Source: Hymenobacter cavernae
Lineage (GTDB): Bacteria; Bacteroidota; Bacteroidia; Cytophagales; Hymenobacteraceae
DNA: 64,000 bases
Assembly (NCBI RefSeq): GCF_014641455.1
Contig: NZ_BMHT01000010.1
Location: forward strand, 52,156 to 116,155
Direction: 5' to 3'
The notes beneath the pieces were generated by a model, which worked only from the letters and a program-made list of their open reading frames with translations, was not told the DNA's origin and ran no database searches. Shown here piece by piece: positions 9,210-17,196 of this stretch (position 1 is its first letter; the number at the start of each line of letters is the position of its first letter). The position numbers and the translations under genes are program-made.

Positions 9210-9574
9210 GGGCAGAGGAAAGAAAAAGTAATGTTAAAACTGATTTAAAGGCAGTTGCACAACCAGGCAGGCAGTCCCATCATAAAGAATTAGTATAGGA
9301 TAATTGTAACACTCAACAGTATTCTACGTTGAGGTAGGCAGCAATTTCCTGAAGCGTACGCCGGGCGCTACGGCGCAGTTACGTCCGCTTCAGCAACATA
9401 AAGCAACTTCCCTTCAATTACCAGTTCAGGCGGGCAGCAAACGAAAAAAGCCCGTAAAATGAACCTCGTGGTCGGACTGTTTTTAGTTGATTTGCTATAT
9501 CTTAGCCTAAGCCGCTTGCCATCGGGTAGGCAGAATACCTTAGTTTTAAGTCCTTCATCATCAGTAGCCAGTCT
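9210..9574. promoter_or_regulatory. Divergent spacer between tssH and tssB
   Basis: This 365-base gene-free stretch separates divergently transcribed tssH and tssB, so it must hold promoters for both directions. It is AT-richer than the coding DNA. I could not pick out a convincing Bacteroidota-type promoter (TTTG and TAnnTTTG at the usual spacing). The open frames within it look like chance readings. Confidence 0.4.
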
Positions 9575-10015
9575 ATGTATAACTACGGAATCGGTGGACA
9601 GGAGCGCAAGCTCGATAACGCCCAGGAAGCTATTACGGATATTCCGCTGAACCGCACCTTGCTTGTGCAGAAGCTCACGGCCGATCCGCCCCTGCGGGCT
9701 CAGATTGTGGAAGGACTGCGCACGCCCGAAGCCGTATTTGCGCACTTCAAGCCCGAAGTAGAAGTGGAGTTTGAAAAGGAGGACGGCAGCGTCATTCCCG
9801 AAACCCTGCAATTTCAGTCGCTCGGCGATTTTGGCAAGAAGGGCATCATCAATCAAAGCGAATTTCTGCAAGATCTGAACACGCAGGCCGATGACTTGCA
9901 GAAGCTGCTGCGCCAGCTTAAGTCCAACAAAATCCTGAAAACGGCCCTGGAAAACCCGGAAACCAAAGCCGCTTTCCTGGCCACCATTCAGGCCATGATC
10001 AGCGAGCTGGAATAA
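9575..10015 (+). CDS. tssB: T6SS contractile sheath small subunit TssB (VipA)
   Basis: This 146-residue protein carries the TssB pattern: PLNRTLLVQKLTADPPLR near the N-terminus, the beta strand VFAHFKPEVEVEFEKEDG, then ETLQFQSLGDFGKKGI and a helical C-terminus with LRQLKSNKILKTALENPE. TssB pairs with TssC to form the sheath around the Hcp tube. The tssC gene begins 66 bases downstream, with ACCTAGGT in the gap. The ATG at 9575 gives the usual family length. Confidence 0.88.
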   Translation: MYNYGIGGQERKLDNAQEAITDIPLNRTLLVQKLTADPPLRAQIVEGLRTPEAVFAHFKPEVEVEFEKEDGSVIPETLQFQSLGDFGKKGIINQSEFLQDLNTQADDLQKLLRQLKSNKILKTALENPETKAAFLATIQAMISELE

Positions 10016-10081
10016 TCCACTGCCCGCTTATTTGCCCGATCAAGTTTACGCACCCTACCTAGGTAGGGAACTACAGAACGT

Positions 10082-11455
10082 ATGGCAACCGAACAACAAC
10101 AATCTGCCGCCGCGGCGGCTACCCGCGAGCGAGAGTCGGCGGTTTCGCTGGAAAAAAGCGCGCAGGCCCTAGCCAAATTCGGCGGTTTCGACTTACTGGA
10201 AACGACTATTGAGGGCGCCTCGAACCTGAACCCCGAGAAGAAGGCCCGCAAGAAGATCTTCCTGACCGAAGAAGCTAAGAAAGAGGATCGGGAGCAGCTG
10301 AAAAAGCGCCTTGCGCTCTGGCACCAGGTGCTGAGCAGCGCCGATTCGGTGGCTGATGCGGTGGAAAAAAGCGAAGCCCAGGTGGAATCGGCCAAGCACC
10401 AGCTGACCGACAACCTCAAAAAAGCCCTCGAAGCCACCCACGACCTGGAGCAGGCGTACCGCTCGGTGGCCTTGTTCTACCGCAACACGGACCAAGACGA
10501 GGTGAAGAACGTGTCCATCATGAACGCGGACAAAGAGCAGCTGCAAGACCTGGACAACACCACATTCATCGACGCCGTGTCGGATGAGCTGGAGCAGAAC
10601 TACGACCGCCTCGACCTGCGCGACAACTACTCGCTGCTGGTGGTGCCGGGCTACCTAGGTTCCAACAAGGTGATTGACAAGTGGGCCAAGATTGCGCACA
10701 AGAATAAAGTGATGATGGTCACCGACTTCGAGCACTACGACACGCCCGACGACGTGATTGAGCTGTTTGAAGACGCCAACCTGACCGGCGGTGACGCGCA
10801 CAAATCCAATGTCATCATGGCCTGCAACTGGCTGGTCGGGCGTGGCAAACTGGAGGAAGTAGGAGAGGAGGAGGACCTGTTTGTGCCGCCGTCTTCGGCG
10901 CTGGCGGGCCGCATCTACACCACCCTGGCTTCGCAGGTAACAGCGGGCCGCAAGCACGGCACCCTCAACGAAGTAGACGGCGTGCGCTTCCCGCTGCGCA
11001 AAAGCGAGATTGCCAGCCTGGAAAAGCTAGGTCTGGTGCCAATGGTGAACGAGTACGGCCGCGTAATGGCGTTTTCGGCCAAAACCTTGTTCAACGGCGA
11101 CAACATCGGCTTGCAGACCTACTCCGTGGTGCGCGTGTTCGACTACGTGACTAAGGTACTGATCGACTTCCTGAACCGGCGCGCCTTCGAAAACTGGGAC
11201 CACAACATGCGCATGGACATTCAGAGCCAGATTGTGCGCTTCCTGGATGGCATTGCCGGCCCCGGCAAGCTGATTGAGAAATTTTCGATCAAGAAGTTTG
11301 AGCGCGACCCCAATCAGAAGGACCGAATCCTGCTGGATATTCATATGGTGCCCTACTTCCCGGCCAAAACCTTCCTGGTGTCATTGGATGGTACGAAGGG
11401 CGACGACCCGGATGCGCCGGGCCGCGATTGGAATGCCGAGTACAAGCAGCAGTAG
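10082..11455 (+). CDS. tssC: T6SS contractile sheath large subunit TssC (VipB)
   Basis: This 457-residue protein is the large sheath subunit of the T6SS-iii type. After a disordered, Gln/Ala-rich start it shows NLNPEKKARKKIFLTEEAKK and a long helical region. It continues with LLVVPGYLGSNKVIDKWAKIA and VMMVTDFEHYDTPDDVIELF, and ends with a basic C-terminal part (DRILLDIHMVPYFPAKTFLV) typical of the family. It acts in the cytoplasm with TssB. Position directly after tssB and before hcp matches known T6SS-iii order. Confidence 0.88.
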   Translation: MATEQQQSAAAAATRERESAVSLEKSAQALAKFGGFDLLETTIEGASNLNPEKKARKKIFLTEEAKKEDREQLKKRLALWHQVLSSADSVADAVEKSEAQVESAKHQLTDNLKKALEATHDLEQAYRSVALFYRNTDQDEVKNVSIMNADKEQLQDLDNTTFIDAVSDELEQNYDRLDLRDNYSLLVVPGYLGSNKVIDKWAKIAHKNKVMMVTDFEHYDTPDDVIELFEDANLTGGDAHKSNVIMACNWLVGRGKLEEVGEEEDLFVPPSSALAGRIYTTLASQVTAGRKHGTLNEVDGVRFPLRKSEIASLEKLGLVPMVNEYGRVMAFSAKTLFNGDNIGLQTYSVVRVFDYVTKVLIDFLNRRAFENWDHNMRMDIQSQIVRFLDGIAGPGKLIEKFSIKKFERDPNQKDRILLDIHMVPYFPAKTFLVSLDGTKGDDPDAPGRDWNAEYKQQ

Positions 11456-11550
11456 TAGCGCTGTGCGGTTGAGTGAGCTAGCTTGATAGTCTTGATTGAA
11501 TTGCCAATTTCCATTTTCATCTATTCCCCAACCCCCTAATACCTAACCTT

Positions 11551-11952
11551 ATGGCCTCTTTCAGTGCATTCTTTAACGCCGCTGGCAGCGGTGACTGCGA
11601 AGTAGTGAGCTGCAGCTACGCTTTCGAGCAAGCCATCGACGACAAAGGCAGACCATCGTCGAAAGTGCAGGGCGGTACTATCAAAGTGACCATTGTATCT
11701 ACCGACAGCGCCTCGCTAACCAGCTGGATGCTTGACCCGTACAAGCGGGAAAGCGGCAAGATTACGTTCAAGCGCATCGACCAGGATTCGACGCTGAAGG
11801 AAATTGCTTTCGAAGAAGCCTACTGCGTAAGCTACGCCGAGCACTTCGACGCTCGTGGCGCCGACACTAACACTTCCATGACCTTAAGCCTCACCATTTC
11901 GGCCAACAAGATCAACGCCAATGGGGCCATGCTGGATAATAAGTGGGTGTAA
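11551..11952 (+). CDS. tssD: T6SS tube protein TssD (Hcp-like), paralogue 1
   Basis: This 133-residue protein has the T6SS-iii Hcp/TssD pattern: MASFSAFFNAAG, a CSYAFEQAIDDKGRPSSKVQ segment, and WMLDPYKRESGKITFKRID. Next come FEEAYCVSYAEHFD and a final strand TSMTLSLTISANKI. These form the ring subunits of the secreted inner tube and can carry small effectors. It is the third gene of the tssBC-hcp unit and is followed by a strong terminator at 11970-12015. Two further paralogues lie at 18987 and 19421; this copy, next to tssBC, is the likely structural tube protein. Confidence 0.87.
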   Translation: MASFSAFFNAAGSGDCEVVSCSYAFEQAIDDKGRPSSKVQGGTIKVTIVSTDSASLTSWMLDPYKRESGKITFKRIDQDSTLKEIAFEEAYCVSYAEHFDARGADTNTSMTLSLTISANKINANGAMLDNKWV

Positions 11953-11969
11953 TCCCAGCTGTTATCATC

Positions 11970-12015
11970 AACTAAAAAAACCTTCACAACCTAGGTTGTG
12001 GAGGTTTTTTTAGTT
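11970..12015. terminator. Bidirectional terminator after hcp, centred on ACCTAGGT
   Basis: A 46-bp palindrome with one mismatched pair has arms AACTAAAAAAACC...AACCT and the mirrored partner ending GGTTTTTTTAGTT, with its dyad exactly in the middle of CCTAGG. A-run before and T-run after mean it can stop transcription from either side. It ends the tssB-tssC-hcp unit. Confidence 0.9.
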
Positions 12016-12349
12016 GGATCTAGGTATGCTCAATAGTCCTTATTCTGGCGTGCAATATGAAAGAGTTTATTGCCAACGTCTAGGCTTTGAAAGTCTATCT
12101 TACTTACGCCGGTTGTTGGAATCACCCCAATTCCTTTTTGCAGTAATGCCAGAGGAAGAAGACGCAATTATTATATCTGCCTGGGCTAGACCACTCACTC
12201 TCAGAATCCTTTTTGAGAACGATAAAAGGTGGTCTACTACTTAATAGAAGATTGCCGGAAGTGGTATGAACACCTGATGCTTATTACTTGATTCGCTTGT
12301 ACCAAGATCTTCCTACCTCCTTGAAAGAAGCAAAGTAAATCTTCAGGCG

Positions 12350-12432
12350 CGGGCTTCAACGCCAGGTCACCCGTTTCCTCGTGCCAGGACCAGATCAGGC
12401 CCCCAACCTGAACATCCTCAATGTTCTAATAG
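12350..12432 (-). pseudogene. Displaced fragment of a Hint domain
   Basis: These 83 bases match 14239-14321, part of the Hint domain of the toxin at 13505-15145, at 76 of 83 positions. Read on the minus strand the fragment encodes NIEDVQVGGLIWSWHEE and onward to GDLALKP, against NIEDVQIGDLVWSWHEE in the intact toxin. The frame then runs into unrelated sequence and stops near 12240. It has no start and no downstream Hint half, so it is a remnant. It lies just beyond the two candidate immunity genes, where displaced toxin-tip remnants are expected. Confidence 0.88.
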
Positions 12433-12433
12433 G

Positions 12434-12802
12434 CTAGTAAGAGAAGAGCGTTATAAGATCTTCTATTGTGGTATCATTACGTAATAAGTAGGTTCTATCA
12501 AGATCCTCATTTATTAAATATATGCCTTTACAGACGGGATATTGTGACCAAGCAAAAAAGCTAAATCTGGCCAGCCAAGTGTAGGATGATCCTTTAAACT
12601 CAATAGTAGCTTGATCATTTGCAATGAATATCTCTAGATAATGTTCCCCTTCTGTAACCCGCCAACCCCAACCATCAGGAGGAGTTATGAGGCTGTATAT
12701 AAAATGGTTTTCTGTTGTGTATAATTTTATTAGCTTGTTTTCAAAACTCACTACATCAAGCTGGAAGTTGGGATAATATGATGGCGTAATATAATAGCGC
12801 AT
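12434..12802 (-). CDS. Small protein of unknown function, candidate second immunity gene
   Basis: This 122-residue protein is rich in aromatic residues and looks all-beta (for example FIYSLITPPDGWGWRVTEGEHYLE and LARFSFFAWSQYP). It has no signal peptide or membrane helix. I do not recognise a family. It lies 7 bases after the Imm11/Imm43-like gene and in the same direction as the toxin, in DNA clearly AT-richer than the rest of the locus. That position and composition suggest it belongs to the toxin cassette as a second immunity protein or as one left from an earlier toxin; this is inference. Confidence 0.6.
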   Translation of the reverse strand: MRYYITPSYYPNFQLDVVSFENKLIKLYTTENHFIYSLITPPDGWGWRVTEGEHYLEIFIANDQATIEFKGSSYTWLARFSFFAWSQYPVCKGIYLINEDLDRTYLLRNDTTIEDLITLFSY

Positions 12803-12809
12803 AAGTAGG

Positions 12810-13502
12810 TTATGTAAGCTCGTTGCCTAAGTAAATTGGGACTTGTTTCAGCTCTAAACCTGTAATGCTATTTCTTTGAAGAGCATCTTTTAGTCTTTCG
12901 CTAATAATAGGATAGGTGAAGATATTATCGCTTATTCCATTTGTATAGAATAAGTCTAATGGGTTGCTGGTATAATGATTATTGAAAATAAGCTTCTTGT
13001 ATATGATAGAGTTATCTGTCTCTAATGTTGAATCAATGGCTTCCAAAAGCCCTCCAGGAGTTTTTATGTTAACGTGATTTATAATCTCTTCTTCGAAATC
13101 ATCGAAAAGAAAAAAATCGGAGTTGTCATAATCAATCCATTTGTAAAAATCTTCGCTAATAATTTGTAGCCAACTGTAATTTATGAGAGGTTTTTTTTCG
13201 CTTTCATATTCAAAAGTATCAAGCGGGTAGAAGCGGTGTCTGCCAAGGCGAAAACTTGCAAGCAAGTTCTTTAGTCTATCACTAACTATAAGTCCCGAAC
13301 CGCCGATAGCTCCTCCATCTGTTATTACATCTGTAGGAGAGCCTGTGATTAATAAGCGGGAGAAATTTGGCTCTGTTTGTGGGAAATGGTCGTATGATAA
13401 TTTGCTTTGTGAATTATCCGCTTCAATATCATATTCCCATAAAGGAACTACCTCTCGTGAACCTGCTTGTTCAACATCTTCTCTGACCTTATAAAAACTC
13501 AT
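12810..13502 (-). CDS. Candidate immunity protein for the AHH toxin (Imm11/Imm43-like)
   Basis: This 230-residue, acidic, soluble protein contains GLIVSDRLKNLLASFRL followed by RFYPLDTFEYE, a pattern like the 'llvSerlkelle...ffPv' core of the Imm11 (DUF1629) and Imm43 immunity families found beside polymorphic toxins. It has no signal peptide, which fits protection against a cytoplasmic nuclease. The toxin gene ends 2 bases upstream in the same direction, so the two are translated together. The DNA is AT-rich and lacks the CCTAGG sites that pepper the rest of the window, consistent with recent acquisition. The family name is tentative; the immunity role follows from position. Confidence 0.65.
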   Translation of the reverse strand: MSFYKVREDVEQAGSREVVPLWEYDIEADNSQSKLSYDHFPQTEPNFSRLLITGSPTDVITDGGAIGGSGLIVSDRLKNLLASFRLGRHRFYPLDTFEYESEKKPLINYSWLQIISEDFYKWIDYDNSDFFLFDDFEEEIINHVNIKTPGGLLEAIDSTLETDNSIIYKKLIFNNHYTSNPLDLFYTNGISDNIFTYPIISERLKDALQRNSITGLELKQVPIYLGNELT

Positions 13503-13504
13503 GG

Positions 13505-15145
13505 CTAAAAACCTTTTAGTTGGGCTAAATCATTTAATGTTGTTTTTTCACTTATTGCTTGCTCGATAAACCTGTCAACTCTGGGCATCACCTTCTCTTC
13601 CAACAACTTGGACGCCGACATATTAGGATACTTCTTTGCTGCATTACTTATTAATGATTCAACGTATCGGTTGTAAGATGCGTGATGGTAAGCTAATTCG
13701 CCATTAGTAAATATGTGTGTGTAGGCCGACAAGGCTTTGCCATTAGCAACGCCATTAAAGTCAAAGCCTTCATGATAAGCTCTTTGAACCAGTGGATTTC
13801 TTTTTAGAGATTCTAATGGAATCTTGTGGTGCGCGTGCGCGCCAGTACCAGCTGATCCGATAGCGGTACGCAACTCTGCTCTCGCAGCTTTGGCCCACTT
13901 CTGCCATTCTTTAGCACTCTTGAGCGCGTCTTCCAAAGCTGCTTTTAAGCAGACTGTGGCATTATGAACCACGAACATCCACCAGCTAACCAGGTAGGTG
14001 TGCCACTCCGCTACTTCGAAGTTGTACACCGTAGTGGACTGCTCCGTATGGTGAGTGGTTGCACTCACGGGCATGGTAAGTCCATCGGAACGCAGCAGCG
14101 TATCACCTGTTACTAGCTCTCCTGCCTTCTTCCACGCGCCATTGGCCCAAAACGGGTGTTCGGGTGTCGCTTGCACCGTGTCGGCGCCTATCTGCAACTC
14201 AACGAGCGCATCCGAGTTGCGCTGCATAGTCTGTAGCACGGGCTTCAACGCCAAGTCACCCGTTTCCTCGTGCCAGGACCAGACCAGGTCTCCAATCTGA
14301 ACGTCCTCAATGTTCTTATAGCCGCCTTCTACCGCCACCGGAGTACCGGCCGGAAAGCAGGCTGTCACGCAGATGCGCGGAATTTTGGCTACAAAGGCCC
14401 GGATACCTTTCAGCCCGTTTTTCAAGGCTAGCCCCTTAGCAGCTACTTCGGCCATCTGCTTCTTAGCTGCACTTAAGCCTACTTTCGCGCCGGCCTTAAT
14501 AGCGGTGCGCACGCCGGCTTTGGCCCCCATCATGGCCGCAGTAGCCGTGCCGAAGCTGAAAACACCAGCTACCACCGATGCCACATCCCACACCAGAAAC
14601 GCCGCATTCATGGCCATGCCTACCTTGTCGCCAGTCTGAATGGAGTGGATCAGGTCCCGGCCCGAGCCCCAGATAGGAATCATTCCTTCCAGAAATCCGG
14701 CTTCTCCCACCGAGTTCTTCTCTTTCTCGGCTTGCTCCAGCGCCTCCTCTGCCTCTTCCTTCGTCTCCTTGATCTGCTGGCTCATATCCGGAGGGATGGG
14801 CAGCTGACCTGAGGTCAGAAACTCGATTTTTCCCTGACCTAGGGGGCAGTGGATACAAGAGCGAAACAGCAAGGTTTCTGCGCCGCCCACTTTGGCCGGG
14901 TACGTGTCTTCCCACTGTAAGGGCTGCGGCGTGCAGGGTACGGGCGAACCACCCGCTTGTTGGGTAAGCTTCTGACAAATGACAAAAGAAGGAATGTTCG
15001 TCAGGGGCGCTTTGTCTAGTGCGTTGCCGGCTTGCAACCCGGCAATCTTGCTGGTGCGCGGCGTAGTTTGGAACGGCATAGGTACCGTGCCCTGACTACA
15101 CTGTAGCAGGGCTCCGGTCGTCACGTACTCAAGCGGATGCGGCAT
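13505..15145 (-). CDS. T6SS polymorphic toxin: PAAR-like (DUF4280) - Hint - AHH nuclease
   Basis: This 546-residue protein has three modules. Residues 1-115 (LEYVTTGALLQCSQGTVPMP, FRSCIHCPLGQGKI) match the DUF4280 PAAR-like spike-tip domain with its conserved cysteines. Residues about 120-260 hold a charged helix and hydrophobic stretches. Residues 263-395 are a Hint self-cleaving domain, from CFPAGTPV to VVHN, with the TPEH motif at 327-330. The tip (about 400-546) is an AHH-type HNH nuclease with AHH at 438-440 in HAHHKIPLE and a later HHASYNRYV. The PAAR part should dock on VgrG (next gene upstream), and Hint cleavage would free a nuclease of about 150 residues in the target cell. The tip DNA is AT-richer than the first two thirds, a sign of tip exchange. 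Confidence 0.88.
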   Translation of the reverse strand: MPHPLEYVTTGALLQCSQGTVPMPFQTTPRTSKIAGLQAGNALDKAPLTNIPSFVICQKLTQQAGGSPVPCTPQPLQWEDTYPAKVGGAETLLFRSCIHCPLGQGKIEFLTSGQLPIPPDMSQQIKETKEEAEEALEQAEKEKNSVGEAGFLEGMIPIWGSGRDLIHSIQTGDKVGMAMNAAFLVWDVASVVAGVFSFGTATAAMMGAKAGVRTAIKAGAKVGLSAAKKQMAEVAAKGLALKNGLKGIRAFVAKIPRICVTACFPAGTPVAVEGGYKNIEDVQIGDLVWSWHEETGDLALKPVLQTMQRNSDALVELQIGADTVQATPEHPFWANGAWKKAGELVTGDTLLRSDGLTMPVSATTHHTEQSTTVYNFEVAEWHTYLVSWWMFVVHNATVCLKAALEDALKSAKEWQKWAKAARAELRTAIGSAGTGAHAHHKIPLESLKRNPLVQRAYHEGFDFNGVANGKALSAYTHIFTNGELAYHHASYNRYVESLISNAAKKYPNMSASKLLEEKVMPRVDRFIEQAISEKTTLNDLAQLKGF

Positions 15146-15182
15146 AAGCGGTGAGAGGAAGAAGCTAGCGAAGCGACCGGGA

Positions 15183-16991
15183 TTAAATAATATCGGTATC
15201 CTGCGACCTGATCTTAGCTTGGGCGCTAGCGTTGATAGTCAGGTTGTTGCGGAAATCGGCTGTTAAGTTCTCGGCTACTAGATCCAATGCTTGTTTAGCA
15301 TCAAGGGCCACCGCTGCTTCCTGGGCTGTCACGACCACGTTCTTTTTGGCCGTAATGGTTATATTATTACCGGCTGTGAGGGTGATATCTTTTTGGGCCG
15401 TGAGTGTGATGTCTCCGCCAGCTGTGAGGCTGATCGGACCATTCGTCTTCAGCGAAATACTGCCGTCGCCATTAAAGCCGACTTCTAAGGCCGTACCCTT
15501 GTTGTTGGAATTGGAGATGAGAATCTTTTGCTGCCCGGCCGTGTCGGTCATCACGAACTTGTTGCCGCCGGCCGTTTGCAGGCCCTTCAGGCTGTTTTGC
15601 GGGTTGGTGTACTTGGCGCTCTGCTTGTTCTGCGGGTGAAACAGGTTGCCGAGCACCAGCGGCGTCTCGGCCCGGTTCAGGGCGTAGCCGATGAGCACCT
15701 GCGAGCCGACTTCGGGGGTGAAGAGCTGGCCTTTGCCGTCGCCGGAGTAGGGGGTGCTCACCCGTATCCAGTCGGTTTCGGCTTGCTGGGGCTGCTCGGT
15801 GGGCCAGTAGTAGCGCACCTTGATGCGACCTAGCCGCTCGGGGTCTTGCAGGTTGATTACTTCGGCCAGCTCGGGCTGCGCTGCCGGACTGAGCACGTGT
15901 GGATTCAGGGGCGGCAGCTCCAGCGAATGCAGAATAGCCGTGAAGGTATTATGGTAGTTGCCCGCCTGATCGACGACATGCTCCAGGCTGACAATCCGGT
16001 ACTTACCTAGGCTGTCGAGCATGGTGTTGGCGCTACCTAGGCCCTCGGCCGATACGTCGATGATGGTGCCCAGGCGCAGGTTTGGGTCTTCGCTGCGGCC
16101 CTGAAACGTGAGCGACGACGTAGCCTGCGCCCGCGTCATGTTGCGGTTGGCCTCGTCCAGCTCACTCTGGCTGCGCGCCCCCAGGCCCGGCGCCACGTAC
16201 GAGGTTTGGGTAAATACTTCGTGCGAGGTTTGCAGAGCAAATTGCGCGTATTGGTTGGTGCCGATGCCCGCAACCTGCTCTTCACCCTGCCCCCGAAAAT
16301 GCTTGTGCTGCGGCGCTTCGTAGCTGTAGAGGCTCACCTTGGGCGGCCGGATGGTGGCCGAAAGCTGAAAGTTGCTCCAGTAGCCATCCAGGTTCAGCTT
16401 CACCGTTTTATCCTCCTTCGGCCGGCCAATCTGGAGACGGGTGCCATCGTAGTAAAACCACTCGTGGCACTCGGCAGCCAGGCGGTTCAGAAAGTCGAAG
16501 GCGCTTTCGTTGTACTGCACCACGTAGGGTAGGGGCTTGCTGCTGGCGGGGGCGTTGGTCTTGGTCAGTAAGTCGGCGGGGTAGGGCTGCATCACCTGAT
16601 CCACAATGGCCGAGAGCGACTTATTCAGGAAGGTGCGCTTCTGAATGCCGTCGGTCATGAGGCAGGTGGGGCTGTAGCCTTTGATGAGGAAGCTGCCCGT
16701 GTAGTCGTTGTCATTGCCGAGCACCAAGTCCGTCACGATGCCGGTGAAAGCAAAGTCGGTGCTGGCGCCGGTGGCCTCTTCCTGAAGCAGCAGCGAAATG
16801 GGCTTGCCCACTAGCTCCTGGTGCGCCGTCTGCATAAAGCTACCCAGGCTGCCTTCCAGGTAATCGAATGGAACGCTAAGCTCGAAGGAGTGATGCGCGT
16901 GCAGATCCTGGTGCAGCCGCAGGTAGCCAACTTCCGTGATGGGGAGCTTTCGCCCCTTGGGCTGCACAACTAACTTAACCAGACGAGACAT
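15183..16991 (-). CDS. vgrG: T6SS spike protein TssI (VgrG)
   Basis: This VgrG of about 602 residues has a gp27-like N-terminal half (FELSVPFDYLEGSLG, FDFLNRLAAECHEWFYYDG) and a gp5 OB-fold centre (LGRIKVRYYWP, TDWIRVSTPYSGDGKGQLF, VGSQVLIGYALNRAETPLVLGNLFHPQN). A C-terminal beta-helix of short repeats follows (ISLTAGGDITLTAQ, DITLTAGNNITITA). The frame is open up to 17096, but the ATG at 16991 (MSRLVKLVVQP) gives the normal N-terminus. It sits immediately upstream of the PAAR/Hint toxin on the same strand and divergent from the muramidase effector, so it is the likely carrier for one or both. Confidence 0.92.
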   Translation of the reverse strand: MSRLVKLVVQPKGRKLPITEVGYLRLHQDLHAHHSFELSVPFDYLEGSLGSFMQTAHQELVGKPISLLLQEEATGASTDFAFTGIVTDLVLGNDNDYTGSFLIKGYSPTCLMTDGIQKRTFLNKSLSAIVDQVMQPYPADLLTKTNAPASSKPLPYVVQYNESAFDFLNRLAAECHEWFYYDGTRLQIGRPKEDKTVKLNLDGYWSNFQLSATIRPPKVSLYSYEAPQHKHFRGQGEEQVAGIGTNQYAQFALQTSHEVFTQTSYVAPGLGARSQSELDEANRNMTRAQATSSLTFQGRSEDPNLRLGTIIDVSAEGLGSANTMLDSLGKYRIVSLEHVVDQAGNYHNTFTAILHSLELPPLNPHVLSPAAQPELAEVINLQDPERLGRIKVRYYWPTEQPQQAETDWIRVSTPYSGDGKGQLFTPEVGSQVLIGYALNRAETPLVLGNLFHPQNKQSAKYTNPQNSLKGLQTAGGNKFVMTDTAGQQKILISNSNNKGTALEVGFNGDGSISLKTNGPISLTAGGDITLTAQKDITLTAGNNITITAKKNVVVTAQEAAVALDAKQALDLVAENLTADFRNNLTINASAQAKIRSQDTDII

Positions 16992-17196
16992 AGACAAGTA
17001 GGGATAGTGAGCGTCATCAAAGCTAAAAAAATACTTGTACTTCGCGGGGCAGTACGATACATTTAGAAAAGGGCTCGTATTACTTCGATAACCCACAGAA
17101 GCTCAACGGTAAAGCAACGTGCCAACCCGAATTTAGGTTATTTCTGGTCAACTTTTCGCTTATCGGTACCGGCATTTTCTGGCTTTACGAACCGCT

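Noticed and set aside
9368..9871. Minus-strand frame of 167 codons over the start of tssB
   Set aside because: It is antisense to tssB, which has a strong family match; its protein has no pattern.
12014..12244. Plus-strand frame of 76 codons after the hcp terminator
   Set aside because: No recognisable fold or family, begins inside the terminator, and lies in a scrap region with the Hint remnant; more likely debris than a gene.
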